Shown here in pieces: positions 18,683-26,179 of a stretch of DNA of 36,090 nucleotides. This DNA comes from Burkholderiaceae bacterium (GTDB lineage: Bacteria; Pseudomonadota; Gammaproteobacteria; Burkholderiales; Burkholderiaceae_C). The notes beneath the pieces are model-generated. The model was not told the origin of the DNA, did not search any database, and worked only from the letters and a program-made list of their open reading frames with translations. Location of the stretch: the NCBI GenBank assembly GCA_022702125.1, contig JAKOND010000266.1, positions 1 to 36,090 on the forward strand, in the 5' to 3' direction. The position numbers and the translations under genes are program-made. The first letter of the stretch is position 1, and each line of letters starts with the position of its first letter.

Positions 18683-19063
18683 ATGTCCAACATCGCGAAC
18701 AAGGCCAACAACACAGCCGACGACGTCCTCAAGGGTGCCGACAATGCGGTCGAATCGACCCGCGATTTCGCCAACGATACCCTGGACAAGGCAGGCCGGA
18801 AGGTGCGCGAACTGCAGGACAGCGTCCAGCCGAAGATCAAGAACATCAGCAAGAACGTCGAGAACGTGGCCCAGCGCGGCATCGACTACGCCTCCGACGC
18901 CGCCAGCCGCGCGCAGCAGCAGATCAACCGCTATGCCGACGTGACCGGCCGCTACGTGGCCGACCAGCCGGTGCGCTCGGTGCTGATCGCCGCCGCGACC
19001 GGCGCGGCCATCGCCGCCGCCATCCTGCTGCTGACCCGCGAAAACAACCGCAACCGTTACTGA
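18683..19063 (+). CDS. DUF883 family protein (ElaB/YqjD-like)
   Basis: 126 residues from ATG 18683 with a strong AAAGGAG ribosome site. An amphipathic, charged helical N-terminal region (about 1-90, with repeated NKANNTADDVLK/DFANDTLDKAG-type helices) precedes one C-terminal membrane anchor (about 98-117) and a basic tail. This is the ElaB/YqjD/DUF883 layout. In E. coli YqjD is an inner-membrane, stationary-phase protein that associates with ribosomes; whether this homologue does is unknown. The next gene is YqjE-like, as in the E. coli yqjCDEK cluster. Confidence 0.88.
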   Translation: MSNIANKANNTADDVLKGADNAVESTRDFANDTLDKAGRKVRELQDSVQPKIKNISKNVENVAQRGIDYASDAASRAQQQINRYADVTGRYVADQPVRSVLIAAATGAAIAAAILLLTRENNRNRY

Positions 19064-19145
19064 TCCGCGAACTGCGCGGCGGTCCGGCCAGTCGCCGGCC
19101 GCCGCGCGGCGAATCCCTGCATTGTTTTCTCACGATTGACCGCCC

Positions 19146-19520
19146 ATGCTGCATCCCATCTTCTCCGTGCTGATACGACGGCCCGACCTGCTTGCCGAAC
19201 ACGTGGCGGGCTATGTCGGCCTGGTGCAGGAGGAAGTCACGGATGCGGGCAAGGAAGTCCTTTACAAAGCAATCGCCTGGGCGGTCGTGGGCGTCGCGGC
19301 CCTGATCTTCCTCATCCTGGCGGGCGTCGCGGCCATGCTGGGCGGCGTCCACGGCGCGTTCCACTGGTCCCTAGCAGTGGTCCCGGCGATTCCGCTGGTT
19401 GCGGCGCTCGTCGGTTTCGGTTATGCGAAGAAGCCGTTGACGGCCAACCGCTTCGCGGTCATCAAATCCCAGATCAATGCCGACGTCGATGCCCTGAAGC
19501 ACGCTGGAGAACAACAATGA
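19146..19520 (+). CDS. Phage holin family / YqjE-like membrane protein
   Basis: 124 residues. A soluble N-terminal helix (HPIFSVLIRRPDLLAEHVAGYVGLVQEE) precedes two membrane helices (about 42-67 and 74-94). The C-terminus is polar. It matches the Actinobacterial-holin-X/YqjE family: the name reflects topology and does not show lytic function. It overlaps the next gene by four bases (ATGA at 19517-19520), so the two are translationally coupled. Position after a YqjD-like gene matches the E. coli yqjD-yqjE order. Confidence 0.85.
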   Translation: MLHPIFSVLIRRPDLLAEHVAGYVGLVQEEVTDAGKEVLYKAIAWAVVGVAALIFLILAGVAAMLGGVHGAFHWSLAVVPAIPLVAALVGFGYAKKPLTANRFAVIKSQINADVDALKHAGEQQ

Positions 19521-20146
19521 ACGATTCCAGCACTCCGGAAATCTCCGCCAAGGCGCGGCTCGAACTGAACCGCCAGGCGCTGATCGACCAGTTCTCCGCA
19601 CGCAGGAAGCCGGGACGCGGTCCGGTATCGGCACGGGTGCAGATGGTGCAGGGACGCCGCGTGGCGGTTCCTGCCCCGGCGGCCGAAGCGGGCGCGATGT
19701 CCTCCGCGGCCCTGGAAGTCGAACGCGCCGCCGGGCACGCGCAGGATTCCTTCGAGGACCCAGTGCCCCACGGGAGCACCTCCACCTTCTGGCCGATCGC
19801 CAAGCACATGGCCCAGACCTGGTGGGAGTACCACCCCGCCCGCGCCATCCTGTCGATGGGCCGGCCGTTCCTCGAAGACTATGTCGAGCGCCGTCCCTGG
19901 AAGGCGGTGGCGGTCGCTGCGGGCGTCGGCGCCACGTTGGTGGTAGTGCGTCCCTGGAAATTGCTGTCGGTGGGCGGCATCGTGGTGGCGGCCATGAAGT
20001 CTTCGCAGGTATCGAGCATCGCCCTCTCGCTCATCTCCGCAGCCCAGAGTTCCGCCGAAATCGCCCGCACTAATCTTCAGTCCTCGCCGGGCGCCGCCCA
20101 TCGGGCGCCGGACGATCTACCACCGCGCTCCGTACCCTACCGCTGA
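19517..20146 (+). CDS. Conserved hypothetical protein in YqjK position
   Basis: 209 residues. I do not recognise a defined family with certainty. The start ATG overlaps the YqjE-like stop (ATGA). The N-terminus (SAKARLELNRQALIDQFSARR) is a basic amphipathic helix resembling the start of YqjK-like proteins. A linker follows, then a conserved-looking WWEYHPARAILSMGRPFLEDYVERRPWKAV segment before hydrophobic stretches (about 130-150 and 155-170). The Ser/Pro-rich tail is probably disordered. It is likely a membrane-associated partner of the YqjD/YqjE-like pair. Confidence 0.7.
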   Translation: MNDSSTPEISAKARLELNRQALIDQFSARRKPGRGPVSARVQMVQGRRVAVPAPAAEAGAMSSAALEVERAAGHAQDSFEDPVPHGSTSTFWPIAKHMAQTWWEYHPARAILSMGRPFLEDYVERRPWKAVAVAAGVGATLVVVRPWKLLSVGGIVVAAMKSSQVSSIALSLISAAQSSAEIARTNLQSSPGAAHRAPDDLPPRSVPYR

Positions 20147-20239
20147 CCCTGTTTCTGGCCTGGCCCAGGCGGGTGCACCCTGTGGCCGGATTTCAACTCC
20201 GCACGCTTCCATCCAATTACACGACTTGAGGAACTCATC

Positions 20240-20554
20240 ATGAAATACGTACGCGCCATCGCATTCGCAGCCCTCGCAGGCATCACCATCGTGACCACCG
20301 GCTGCTCGGTCGCACGCAACCAGCAGACCGTGGGTTCGTACGTCGACGATGCCGCCATCACCACCGCGGTGAAGGCCAAGTTCGCCGAAGACAAGACCGT
20401 CTCCGCCACCTCCATCAGCGTCGAAACCCTCAACGGCACCGTGCAGCTGTCGGGCTTCGCCAAGAGCCAGGCCGAAAAGGACCGCGCAGGCGCCCTGGCC
20501 CGCGAAGCCAAGAACGTGCGCGACGTGCGCAACAGCATCGCCGTTCGCCCGTAA
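20240..20554 (+). CDS. BON domain lipoprotein
   Basis: 104 residues from ATG 20240, with GAGGAAC upstream. A signal peptide ending in VTTGC gives a lipidated Cys22. A single BON domain (about 36-102) follows: DDAAITTAVKAKFAEDKTV, the central Gly in LNGTVQLSGFAKS, and VRDVRNSIAV at the end. BON domains bind phospholipid or envelope structures and occur in OsmY and DolP. It closes the stress cluster and is followed by two hairpins, the second a strong intrinsic terminator. Confidence 0.9.
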   Translation: MKYVRAIAFAALAGITIVTTGCSVARNQQTVGSYVDDAAITTAVKAKFAEDKTVSATSISVETLNGTVQLSGFAKSQAEKDRAGALAREAKNVRDVRNSIAVRP

Positions 20555-20577
20555 TACACGCAGCGACGACATGCGCA

Positions 20578-20605
20578 TCCGGCCCGGGCAGTCGCCCGGG
20601 CCGGA
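20578..20605. terminator. 12-bp GC-rich hairpin after the BON gene
   Basis: TCCGGCCCGGGC and GCCCGGGCCGGA are perfectly complementary around a 4-nt loop (AGTC). It has no U tract itself but stands six bases before the canonical terminator at 20611. Confidence 0.5.
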
Positions 20606-20610
20606 CGACA

Positions 20611-20647
20611 GGCAGGCCGGCGAAATCATTCGCCACCTGCCTTTTTT
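20611..20647 (+). terminator. Rho-independent terminator of the stress-gene cluster
   Basis: GGCAGG (20611-20616) pairs with CCTGCC (20636-20641), and inside it GGCGAA pairs with TTCGCC around ATCA, with a small internal bulge. TTTTTT follows (20642-20647). This isolates the BON gene from the zinc-peptidase gene 37 bases later. Confidence 0.85.
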
Positions 20648-20683
20648 GATGACGAGGCCCGTGCGGCCTGGAATCGAGCGATC

Positions 20684-21934
20684 ATGAAGATATTCAACTG
20701 CGACAACTGCGGCCATCCGGTGTTCTTCGAGAACGTGCAGTGCCTGAACTGCGGATGCCGACTGGCTTTCCTGCCCGACCAGCTGACCATCGGCGCCCTG
20801 AAACCGGTCGACGGAGGGGAAGACGGTCTGTACGAGCGCGTGGGCGGGACGCAGGACTCGCAAGGCCATGCGCCGCGCTACCGCATGTGCCACAACCACA
20901 ACGAATACCAGGCCTGCAACTTCAGCGTCGAGGAAGACGACCCCGAGGCGCTGTGCATGTCGTGCCGGCAGACGAAGCTCCTGCCCGACCTGGACTCGCC
21001 GATCAACCGGCAGCGCTGGTACCGGATCGAAGTCGCCAAGCGGCGCCTGTTCTATACCCTGGCGCGCCTGGGACTGGCCGCGACCACCACCCACGGCGGC
21101 AGCCTGCGCGCCCCCGCCCCCACCTACCAGTTCCTGGAGGATCTCCCCGGCAAGCCGCCGGTGATGACCGGCCACGACCAGGGCCTGATCACGCTCAACG
21201 TCATCGAGGCCGACGACGACGAGCGCGTGAAGCGCCGGGTCGAGCTGCACGAGCCCTACCGCACCCTGCTGGGCCACCTGCGGCACGAGAGCGGCCACTA
21301 CTACTGGGACCGGCTGATCCGCGAGCAGAACAACACGCAGTCCTTCCGCGAGGTCTTCGGGGACGAATCGTTCGATTACCAGGAGGCCCTGAAGCTGCAC
21401 TACGCGCGCCAGCACGGCGACGAATGGCAGCAGGATTTCGTCAGCGTCTACGCCACGGCCCACCCGTGGGAAGACTGGGCGGAAACCTGGGCGCACTACC
21501 TGCACATGGTGGACCTGCTGGAAACCGCCGCGGCCTACCACACCAGCGTCGTGGTGCCCGGCAGCGCGCCGCTGCCCGAGGACGGCGTGACCAGCCCGTT
21601 CAAGTCGTCCGAAGTCGATTTCGACGATCTGGTCAAGCAGTGGATCCCGGTGACGCTCATGCTCAACAGCCTGAACCGCAGCCTGGGCCAGGACGATGCC
21701 TACCCGTTCGCGCTGTCCGAGGGCGCGCTGCGCAAGCTGCGCTACGTGCACGACATCATCCACGTCAGCGCCGACATGCCCTTCACCGACGACGGCGACG
21801 CGGACATCGCGCGCGAGAACGCCCTGTCGTCGAACGCCAGCGTGGAAGAACAGGTCGAGGCGGGCCAGGACACCATCCGGCAGGGCGACCAGCGCATCGG
21901 CACCAACCAGGCGGACGAGATCGCGCAGCCCTGA
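20684..21934 (+). CDS. Zinc-ribbon putative zinc metallopeptidase (Mx family)
   Basis: 416 residues. An N-terminal zinc ribbon has CDNCG (6-10) and CLNCGC (about 20-25). A second cysteine group follows (MCHN, QAC, CMSCR at about 70-103), matching the zinc-ribbon domain that precedes the putative zinc-binding metallopeptidase family (Mx/DUF2248-type). The metal site is HESGH (His201, Glu202, His205), with WEDWAETWAHY about 65 residues on as a likely third ligand region. The C-terminal ~45 residues are acidic and Gln-rich. No signal peptide is visible, so it is probably cytosolic. Substrate is unknown. It lies directly after a strong terminator, so it probably has its own promoter. Confidence 0.85.
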   Translation: MKIFNCDNCGHPVFFENVQCLNCGCRLAFLPDQLTIGALKPVDGGEDGLYERVGGTQDSQGHAPRYRMCHNHNEYQACNFSVEEDDPEALCMSCRQTKLLPDLDSPINRQRWYRIEVAKRRLFYTLARLGLAATTTHGGSLRAPAPTYQFLEDLPGKPPVMTGHDQGLITLNVIEADDDERVKRRVELHEPYRTLLGHLRHESGHYYWDRLIREQNNTQSFREVFGDESFDYQEALKLHYARQHGDEWQQDFVSVYATAHPWEDWAETWAHYLHMVDLLETAAAYHTSVVVPGSAPLPEDGVTSPFKSSEVDFDDLVKQWIPVTLMLNSLNRSLGQDDAYPFALSEGALRKLRYVHDIIHVSADMPFTDDGDADIARENALSSNASVEEQVEAGQDTIRQGDQRIGTNQADEIAQP

Positions 21935-21989
21935 CGCGGGCGCCCGGCGCGGCTTCCTCCCCGGGAGCAGGGCCGGCGGCGGGCCGCGG

Positions 21990-22532
21990 TCAGCCCGCCA
22001 GCCTTTGCTGCAGGCGGTCCCGCACCGCGGGCGAGACGAAGCGCTCCAGCGGCCCGCCCAGGCGGGCGATCTCCCGCACGTACGTGCCCGAGATGAAGCG
22101 CGTCTCGTCGCTGGGCATCAGGAACACGGTTTCCACGCCGGGCATCAGCACCCGGTTGATGCCGCCCATCTGCAGTTCGTAGTCGAAATCGGTCGCGCTG
22201 CGCATGCCGCGCACCAGCACCGTGGCGCCGATCGCGTCCACGAAATGCTTGAGCAGCCCGTCGAGCGCCTTCACTTCGACGCCCGCCGTGCCGGCGGTCG
22301 CTTCCCGGACCATCTCGACCCGCTCCTCGAAGGAGAACAGCGTGTTCTTGTGGTGGCCGCGCGCGACCGCCACCACCAGCCGGTCGCTCAGGCGCGCCGC
22401 GCGCCGCATCATGTCCTCGTGGCCCAGCGTGACCGGATCGAAGGTGCCGGCATAGACGGCCAGCACCAGCGCGCGCACGGTGGCGGACGGGCGGCCGCCG
22501 GCCGGAGCGGCATCGGCCGCGGTCGCCGTCAC
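21990..22532 (-). CDS. coaD: Phosphopantetheine adenylyltransferase
   Basis: 180 residues from GTG 22532. This start overlaps the rsmD stop (GTGA) and has GGAGCG upstream, indicating translational coupling. It adds about 20 Ala-rich residues to the usual ~160; GTG 22478 (162 residues) is the alternative. The enzyme transfers AMP to 4'-phosphopantetheine, the penultimate step of CoA synthesis. Visible: YAGTFDPVTLGHEDM (nucleotidyltransferase T/HxGH), VRGMRSATDFDYE and MPSDETRFISGTYVRE. It complements panB/panC elsewhere in the window. It is convergent with the zinc-peptidase gene; no clear terminator lies in the 55-base gap. Confidence 0.93.
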   Translation of the reverse strand: MTATAADAAPAGGRPSATVRALVLAVYAGTFDPVTLGHEDMMRRAARLSDRLVVAVARGHHKNTLFSFEERVEMVREATAGTAGVEVKALDGLLKHFVDAIGATVLVRGMRSATDFDYELQMGGINRVLMPGVETVFLMPSDETRFISGTYVREIARLGGPLERFVSPAVRDRLQQRLAG

Positions 22533-23248
22533 GGGTTCGCTCCGCGGGTCGCGTCGTCGTCGACGGCGTCGGCGGCATCGCCCTTCCCGCCAGCGGCCGG
22601 CAGCGGACGCAGCAGGTGCGCATGCACCATGCCGGCCCGCAGGTAGCGGTGCGGCACCAGTCCCAGGGGCCGCAGTTCGGCGTCGGTCCAGGCGCGGGGC
22701 GCTTCCAGGTAGACGAAACCCGAGGCCGCGACCGCGCGCGCGGCGCTCCGCAGCATCGGTTCGAACCAGGTCGCGGCGAACGGCGGGTCCAGCAGCACCA
22801 GGTCCAGCGCGCCGGCCTCGTGGCTGGCGGCGCGCGACAGCGCGGCCAGGCCGTCGCCGCCCTGCAGCGCCACCGCCGCAGCGCCCAGGCGTTCGCAGGC
22901 GGTGCGCAGCGCGGCCAGCAGCGTCCGGTCCTGCTCCACCGCCAGCACCCGGACGGCGCCGCGGGACGCGGCCTCCAGCCCCAGCGCGCCGGTGCCGGCG
23001 AAGGCATCCAGGCAGCGCCAGCCGGTCAGGTCCTGGCCGAGCCAGTTGAACAGCGTCTCGCGCACCCGGTCCGGCGTGGGGCGCAGGCCGGGGTGGGCCG
23101 GCACCCGGATGCGGCTGCGTTTCCACTGGCCGCCGACGATGCGGATCTCGCCCGCGCCGGCGGCGGGCGCCGCCTTGCCGGCCGGCGCCGGCGCGGCCTT
23201 GCGGGCGCCGCCGGCCTTGGCGGACGCGGGCCGGGCGACCGCTTTCAT
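22529..23248 (-). CDS. rsmD: 16S rRNA (guanine966-N2)-methyltransferase
   Basis: 239 residues from ATG 23248, overlapping the upstream M16 stop (ATGA). It methylates G966 of 16S rRNA in the small subunit. Seen: IRIVGGQWKRSRIRVP; RPTPDRVRETLFNWL; the SAM-binding motif LDAFAGTGALGLEA (80-93); and the catalytic DPPF (154-157). The first ~32 residues are an Ala/Lys-rich extension beyond the family norm, probably disordered RNA-contacting sequence. The rsmD-coaD order is common in proteobacteria, and rsmD is divergent from ftsY in E. coli. Here two M16 genes lie between. Confidence 0.94.
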   Translation of the reverse strand: MKAVARPASAKAGGARKAAPAPAGKAAPAAGAGEIRIVGGQWKRSRIRVPAHPGLRPTPDRVRETLFNWLGQDLTGWRCLDAFAGTGALGLEAASRGAVRVLAVEQDRTLLAALRTACERLGAAAVALQGGDGLAALSRAASHEAGALDLVLLDPPFAATWFEPMLRSAARAVAASGFVYLEAPRAWTDAELRPLGLVPHRYLRAGMVHAHLLRPLPAAGGKGDAADAVDDDATRGANP

Positions 23249-24606
23249 GGCCGGCCCCCGACGACGACCGTCACCATCCGCCCGGGCTGCAGCACGCGCG
23301 CGAAGGCGGCCTGGATGTCGGCCACGCCGACCTTGCGGATCTGCGCGGTCCAGGTGTCCAGGTAGTCCAGCGGCAGCCCGTGCCAGGCGATGTTGGCCAG
23401 GTTGCCGACGAGCTTGCGGTTGCTGTCGATGCGCAGCGGGAAGCCGCCGATGAGGTTGTCCTTGGCGGCCTGCAGCTCGGCCGGCGTCGGGCCGTCGGCG
23501 ACGAAGTCCCGCAGGATGCCGCGCACCTGGTCGACCGCCTGCGCCGCCTGGTCGGGGCGGGTCTTCAGGCCGATGGTGAAGGCCCCGGCGTGCAGGCCGG
23601 GCGCGAAACCGCTGTCGATGCCGTAGGTCAGGCCGCGCTTTTCGCGGACCTCGGACGTCAGCCGCGACACGAAGCCGCCGCCGCCGAGGATGTGGTTGCC
23701 GACCAGCAGCGGGAAGTAGTCCGGATCGCTGCGGGCGATGCCGGGCTGGCCGATCAGCACCTGGGCCTGCGCCGCGTCGAAGGGAATGCGCTGGTCGCGC
23801 GCGGCGGCCAGGGGCGCCACCTCGGGCACCGCCGGCAGCGGCGCGCAACCCTGGGCCGGCAGGCGCGAGAGCAGCGCGGTCGCCAGCCGGTCGGCGCCGG
23901 CCCGGTCCACCGCCCCGACGATGCTGACCTTGGCGCCGCAGGCCCGTAGCAGCCGGTCGTGGAAGGCGCGCAGGTCGCCCGCCTCGATGCGGGCCAGGGT
24001 GGCCGGCGTGGTCTGCCGGCCGTAGGGATGGCTGCCGTAGACGGCGGACTCGAAGGCCTTGCCGGCCACGGTGCCGGGCCGGGTGTCGGCTTCGCGCAGG
24101 GCCGCGTCAATGCGCTGGCGCTGGCGTTGCCAGACGGCCGGATCGAAGGCGGGCTCGCCCAGCTGGCGGGCCGCGAGCTGCGCGGCGCGCGCCAGCAGGG
24201 CCGGATCGGTCAGGGAACGCAGGCTGTAGCTGGTGCGGTCTTCGCCGGCGCTGCCGCCGAAGCTCGCGCCCAGGTCGGCCCAGGCCTCGCCGAGCGCGTT
24301 CTCGTCGAGCGCGGGCAGCGGCGTGCCGTCGGCGGCCCGCGTGGCGCGCACGCCCCGGCCCTGCATGCCGGCGGTGACGCCGGCCAGGCCCGCCTGCGCG
24401 GCCGGGTCGCGCCGGCTGCCGGCGTCGAAGTCGATCTGCGCATCCACCATCGGCACCGCCGGGCTGGTGACGAGGTAGACCTGCGCGCCGCTGGGCTGGA
24501 TCCAGTGCTCGATGGGCAGCGCCGCCTGTGCGTTCGGTATGCCGAACAGCGCGGAAGCCGTGGCAAATCCTGCGCTGGCAGCTATCTTTTTAAGAGCAAT
24601 TTTCAT
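23245..24606 (-). CDS. M16 family peptidase-like protein, catalytically degenerate partner
   Basis: 453 residues with a signal peptide (MKIALKKIAASAGFATASAL... cleavage near AQA-ALP). The fold is M16 (pitrilysin/MPP-like) with the C-terminal substrate-binding motif SEVREKRGLTYGI. The N-terminal zinc motif HxxEH is replaced by DENALGEA, so it should not bind zinc itself. In this family such a subunit pairs with an active partner, here the gene 24 bases upstream in the same operon. The N-terminus is partly made of a palindromic repeat copy. It overlaps rsmD by four bases. Confidence 0.9.
   Translation of the reverse strand: MKIALKKIAASAGFATASALFGIPNAQAALPIEHWIQPSGAQVYLVTSPAVPMVDAQIDFDAGSRRDPAAQAGLAGVTAGMQGRGVRATRAADGTPLPALDENALGEAWADLGASFGGSAGEDRTSYSLRSLTDPALLARAAQLAARQLGEPAFDPAVWQRQRQRIDAALREADTRPGTVAGKAFESAVYGSHPYGRQTTPATLARIEAGDLRAFHDRLLRACGAKVSIVGAVDRAGADRLATALLSRLPAQGCAPLPAVPEVAPLAAARDQRIPFDAAQAQVLIGQPGIARSDPDYFPLLVGNHILGGGGFVSRLTSEVREKRGLTYGIDSGFAPGLHAGAFTIGLKTRPDQAAQAVDQVRGILRDFVADGPTPAELQAAKDNLIGGFPLRIDSNRKLVGNLANIAWHGLPLDYLDTWTAQIRKVGVADIQAAFARVLQPGRMVTVVVGGRP
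24579..24598 (-). repeat. 6-5-6 small palindromic repeat, copy 4 (start of the M16 gene)
   Basis: On the minus strand TGCTCTTAAAAAGATAGCTG: left arm GCTCTT, loop AAAAA, right arm GATAGC. It encodes ALKKIA of the signal peptide, with another AUA codon. The stem has two mismatches, so this is the most divergent copy. Confidence 0.5.
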
Positions 24607-24630
24607 GGGATGACCGGGGATGTGGGGGCT

Positions 24631-26151
24631 TCAGCGCAGCGCGCCGCCGGTGGCGGCGGGCGGGCGGGCCGGCGCATCGCCGGCGGCGCGCGGCTGCGGC
24701 AGCAGGGTGGCGACGGTAAGCTGGTCGTCGCCGAAGTATTTCGCGGCGACGGCCTGGACGCGCGCGGGCGTGATGTCCTGCAGCCGGGCGATCAACCGTT
24801 CGCTGGCGTCGAGCGGCAGGCCCTGCACCCAGTCGCTGCCGAGTTCGTTGGCCAGGCCGAAGACCGAATCGCGCTTGTAGACCTCGCCGGCGCGCCATTG
24901 GGTCTTGACGCGCTCCAGTTCGGCCGCGGTCACGCCGTCGCGGGCGATCCGGGCCACCTCGGCGCGCAGGCCGGCCTCGACCTGGGCGGCGGTCTTGCCG
25001 CGCGCCGGCACGCCCTGCAGGCCGAAAATCGACGGGCCGCGGCCGATCAGGTCGTGCGAGGCGTTGACGCTGTCGGCGACGCGGTCCGGGCCCTGCGTCA
25101 GCGCGCGGTCGAGCCGGGCGCCGGGATAGCCGTCGAGCACCGCCGACAGCACGGTCAGCGCCAGCGCGTCGTCGTCGGCCGGCGTCGCGCTGGCGCGGTC
25201 CAGGCCGGTGGCGGCGGACAGGCCCGGCACCTTGAAGTTGAGCGCCACGTAGGCCTGCTCGGCCGGTGCCTTGACCTCGGCGCGCCGCATGCCGGCCTGG
25301 ACCGGCTCGGCCCGGGGCTTGCGCGCGGGCAGCGCGCCGGCGGGAATGGCGCCGTAGTACTTCTCGGCCAGGCGGCGCACGGCGGCCACGTCCACGTCGC
25401 CGGCCACCACCACCGCCGCGTTGGCGGGCCGGTACCAGCGGCGGTGGAAGTCGCGCACGTCGTCCGCCGTCAGGGTGTCGAGGTCGCCGGGCCAGCCGAT
25501 GACCGGCCGGCGGTACGGCGCGGCGACGAAGGTGGTGGCCTGCAGCACCTCGTACAGCCGCGCGCGCGGGTTGTCGTCGGTGCGCATGCGGCGCTCCTCC
25601 TTGATGACCTCGATCTCGCGCTTGAACTCGTCGTCGGGCCACTGGTTGCGGGCGAAGCGGTCGGACTCGATCCTCATCACGTCCTCCAGCCGCCCGGCCG
25701 GGATCTGCTGGTAGTAGCCGGTGTAGTCCTGGCTGGTGAAGGCGTTCTCGCGGCCGCCGAGCGCGGCCACCCGGCGCGAGAACTCGCCCGGCGGCAGGTC
25801 GGGCGTGCCCTTGAACATCATGTGCTCCAGCGCGTGCGCCACGCCGGTCCAGCCGTCGGACTCGTCGTAGGCGCCGACGCGCACCCAGACCATCTGCACC
25901 GCCGTCGGCGCGCGCCGGTCGGGCTGGACGATCAGCGTCATGCCGTTGGCCAGCGTGAAGCGCTGCGGCCGTCCGTCGTCGGCCGCAGCCGCCGGGCGGA
26001 CGGCGCCGTCCGGGCCCGCCGCGGCGGATGCGGACGATCCGCCCGCCGCCGCGGAAGCCGTCGGGGCCGGAGGAAGGGGAGCGCAGGCGGACAACCATCC
26101 GGCGAGGGAGAGCAGCGGCAATGCACGGAGCAGGTAGGGGGCGCGTTTCAT
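24631..26151 (-). CDS. M16 family zinc metallopeptidase (active subunit), lipoprotein
   Basis: 506 residues from ATG 26151. The signal sequence ends in a lipobox (WLSAC, Cys23), so it is a probable periplasm-facing lipoprotein. An Ala/Ser/Gly linker follows, then the M16 domain with the inverted zinc motif HALEH (His106, Glu109, His110) and the distal Glu in EVIKEERR (about 185-186). A second M16 half lies at about 250-480. It degrades periplasmic peptides or proteins in related systems; the substrate is unknown. It leads the operon M16-M16-rsmD-coaD and is divergent from ftsY; the -10 boxes of both promoters lie in one palindrome. Confidence 0.93.
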   Translation of the reverse strand: MKRAPYLLRALPLLSLAGWLSACAPLPPAPTASAAAGGSSASAAAGPDGAVRPAAAADDGRPQRFTLANGMTLIVQPDRRAPTAVQMVWVRVGAYDESDGWTGVAHALEHMMFKGTPDLPPGEFSRRVAALGGRENAFTSQDYTGYYQQIPAGRLEDVMRIESDRFARNQWPDDEFKREIEVIKEERRMRTDDNPRARLYEVLQATTFVAAPYRRPVIGWPGDLDTLTADDVRDFHRRWYRPANAAVVVAGDVDVAAVRRLAEKYYGAIPAGALPARKPRAEPVQAGMRRAEVKAPAEQAYVALNFKVPGLSAATGLDRASATPADDDALALTVLSAVLDGYPGARLDRALTQGPDRVADSVNASHDLIGRGPSIFGLQGVPARGKTAAQVEAGLRAEVARIARDGVTAAELERVKTQWRAGEVYKRDSVFGLANELGSDWVQGLPLDASERLIARLQDITPARVQAVAAKYFGDDQLTVATLLPQPRAAGDAPARPPAATGGALR

Positions 26152-26167
26152 AGAATGACTGATTCTA
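26151..26167. promoter_or_regulatory. Palindrome giving back-to-back -10 boxes (M16 operon / ftsY)
   Basis: TAGAAT-GACTG-ATTCTA is a perfect 6-5-6 palindrome, so both strands read TAGAAT, a 5/6 match to the -10 consensus. For ftsY (ATG 26180) this gives a leader of about 16 bases. For the M16 gene (ATG 26151) the start would be only ~4 bases downstream, nearly leaderless. No clear -35 is seen. Confidence 0.45.
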
Positions 26168-26179
26168 AGAACGCATCCA

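Noticed and set aside
19146-19520. Prophage remnant suggested by the holin family name
   Set aside because: No other phage genes nearby; the protein is the chromosomal YqjE-like type next to a YqjD-like gene.
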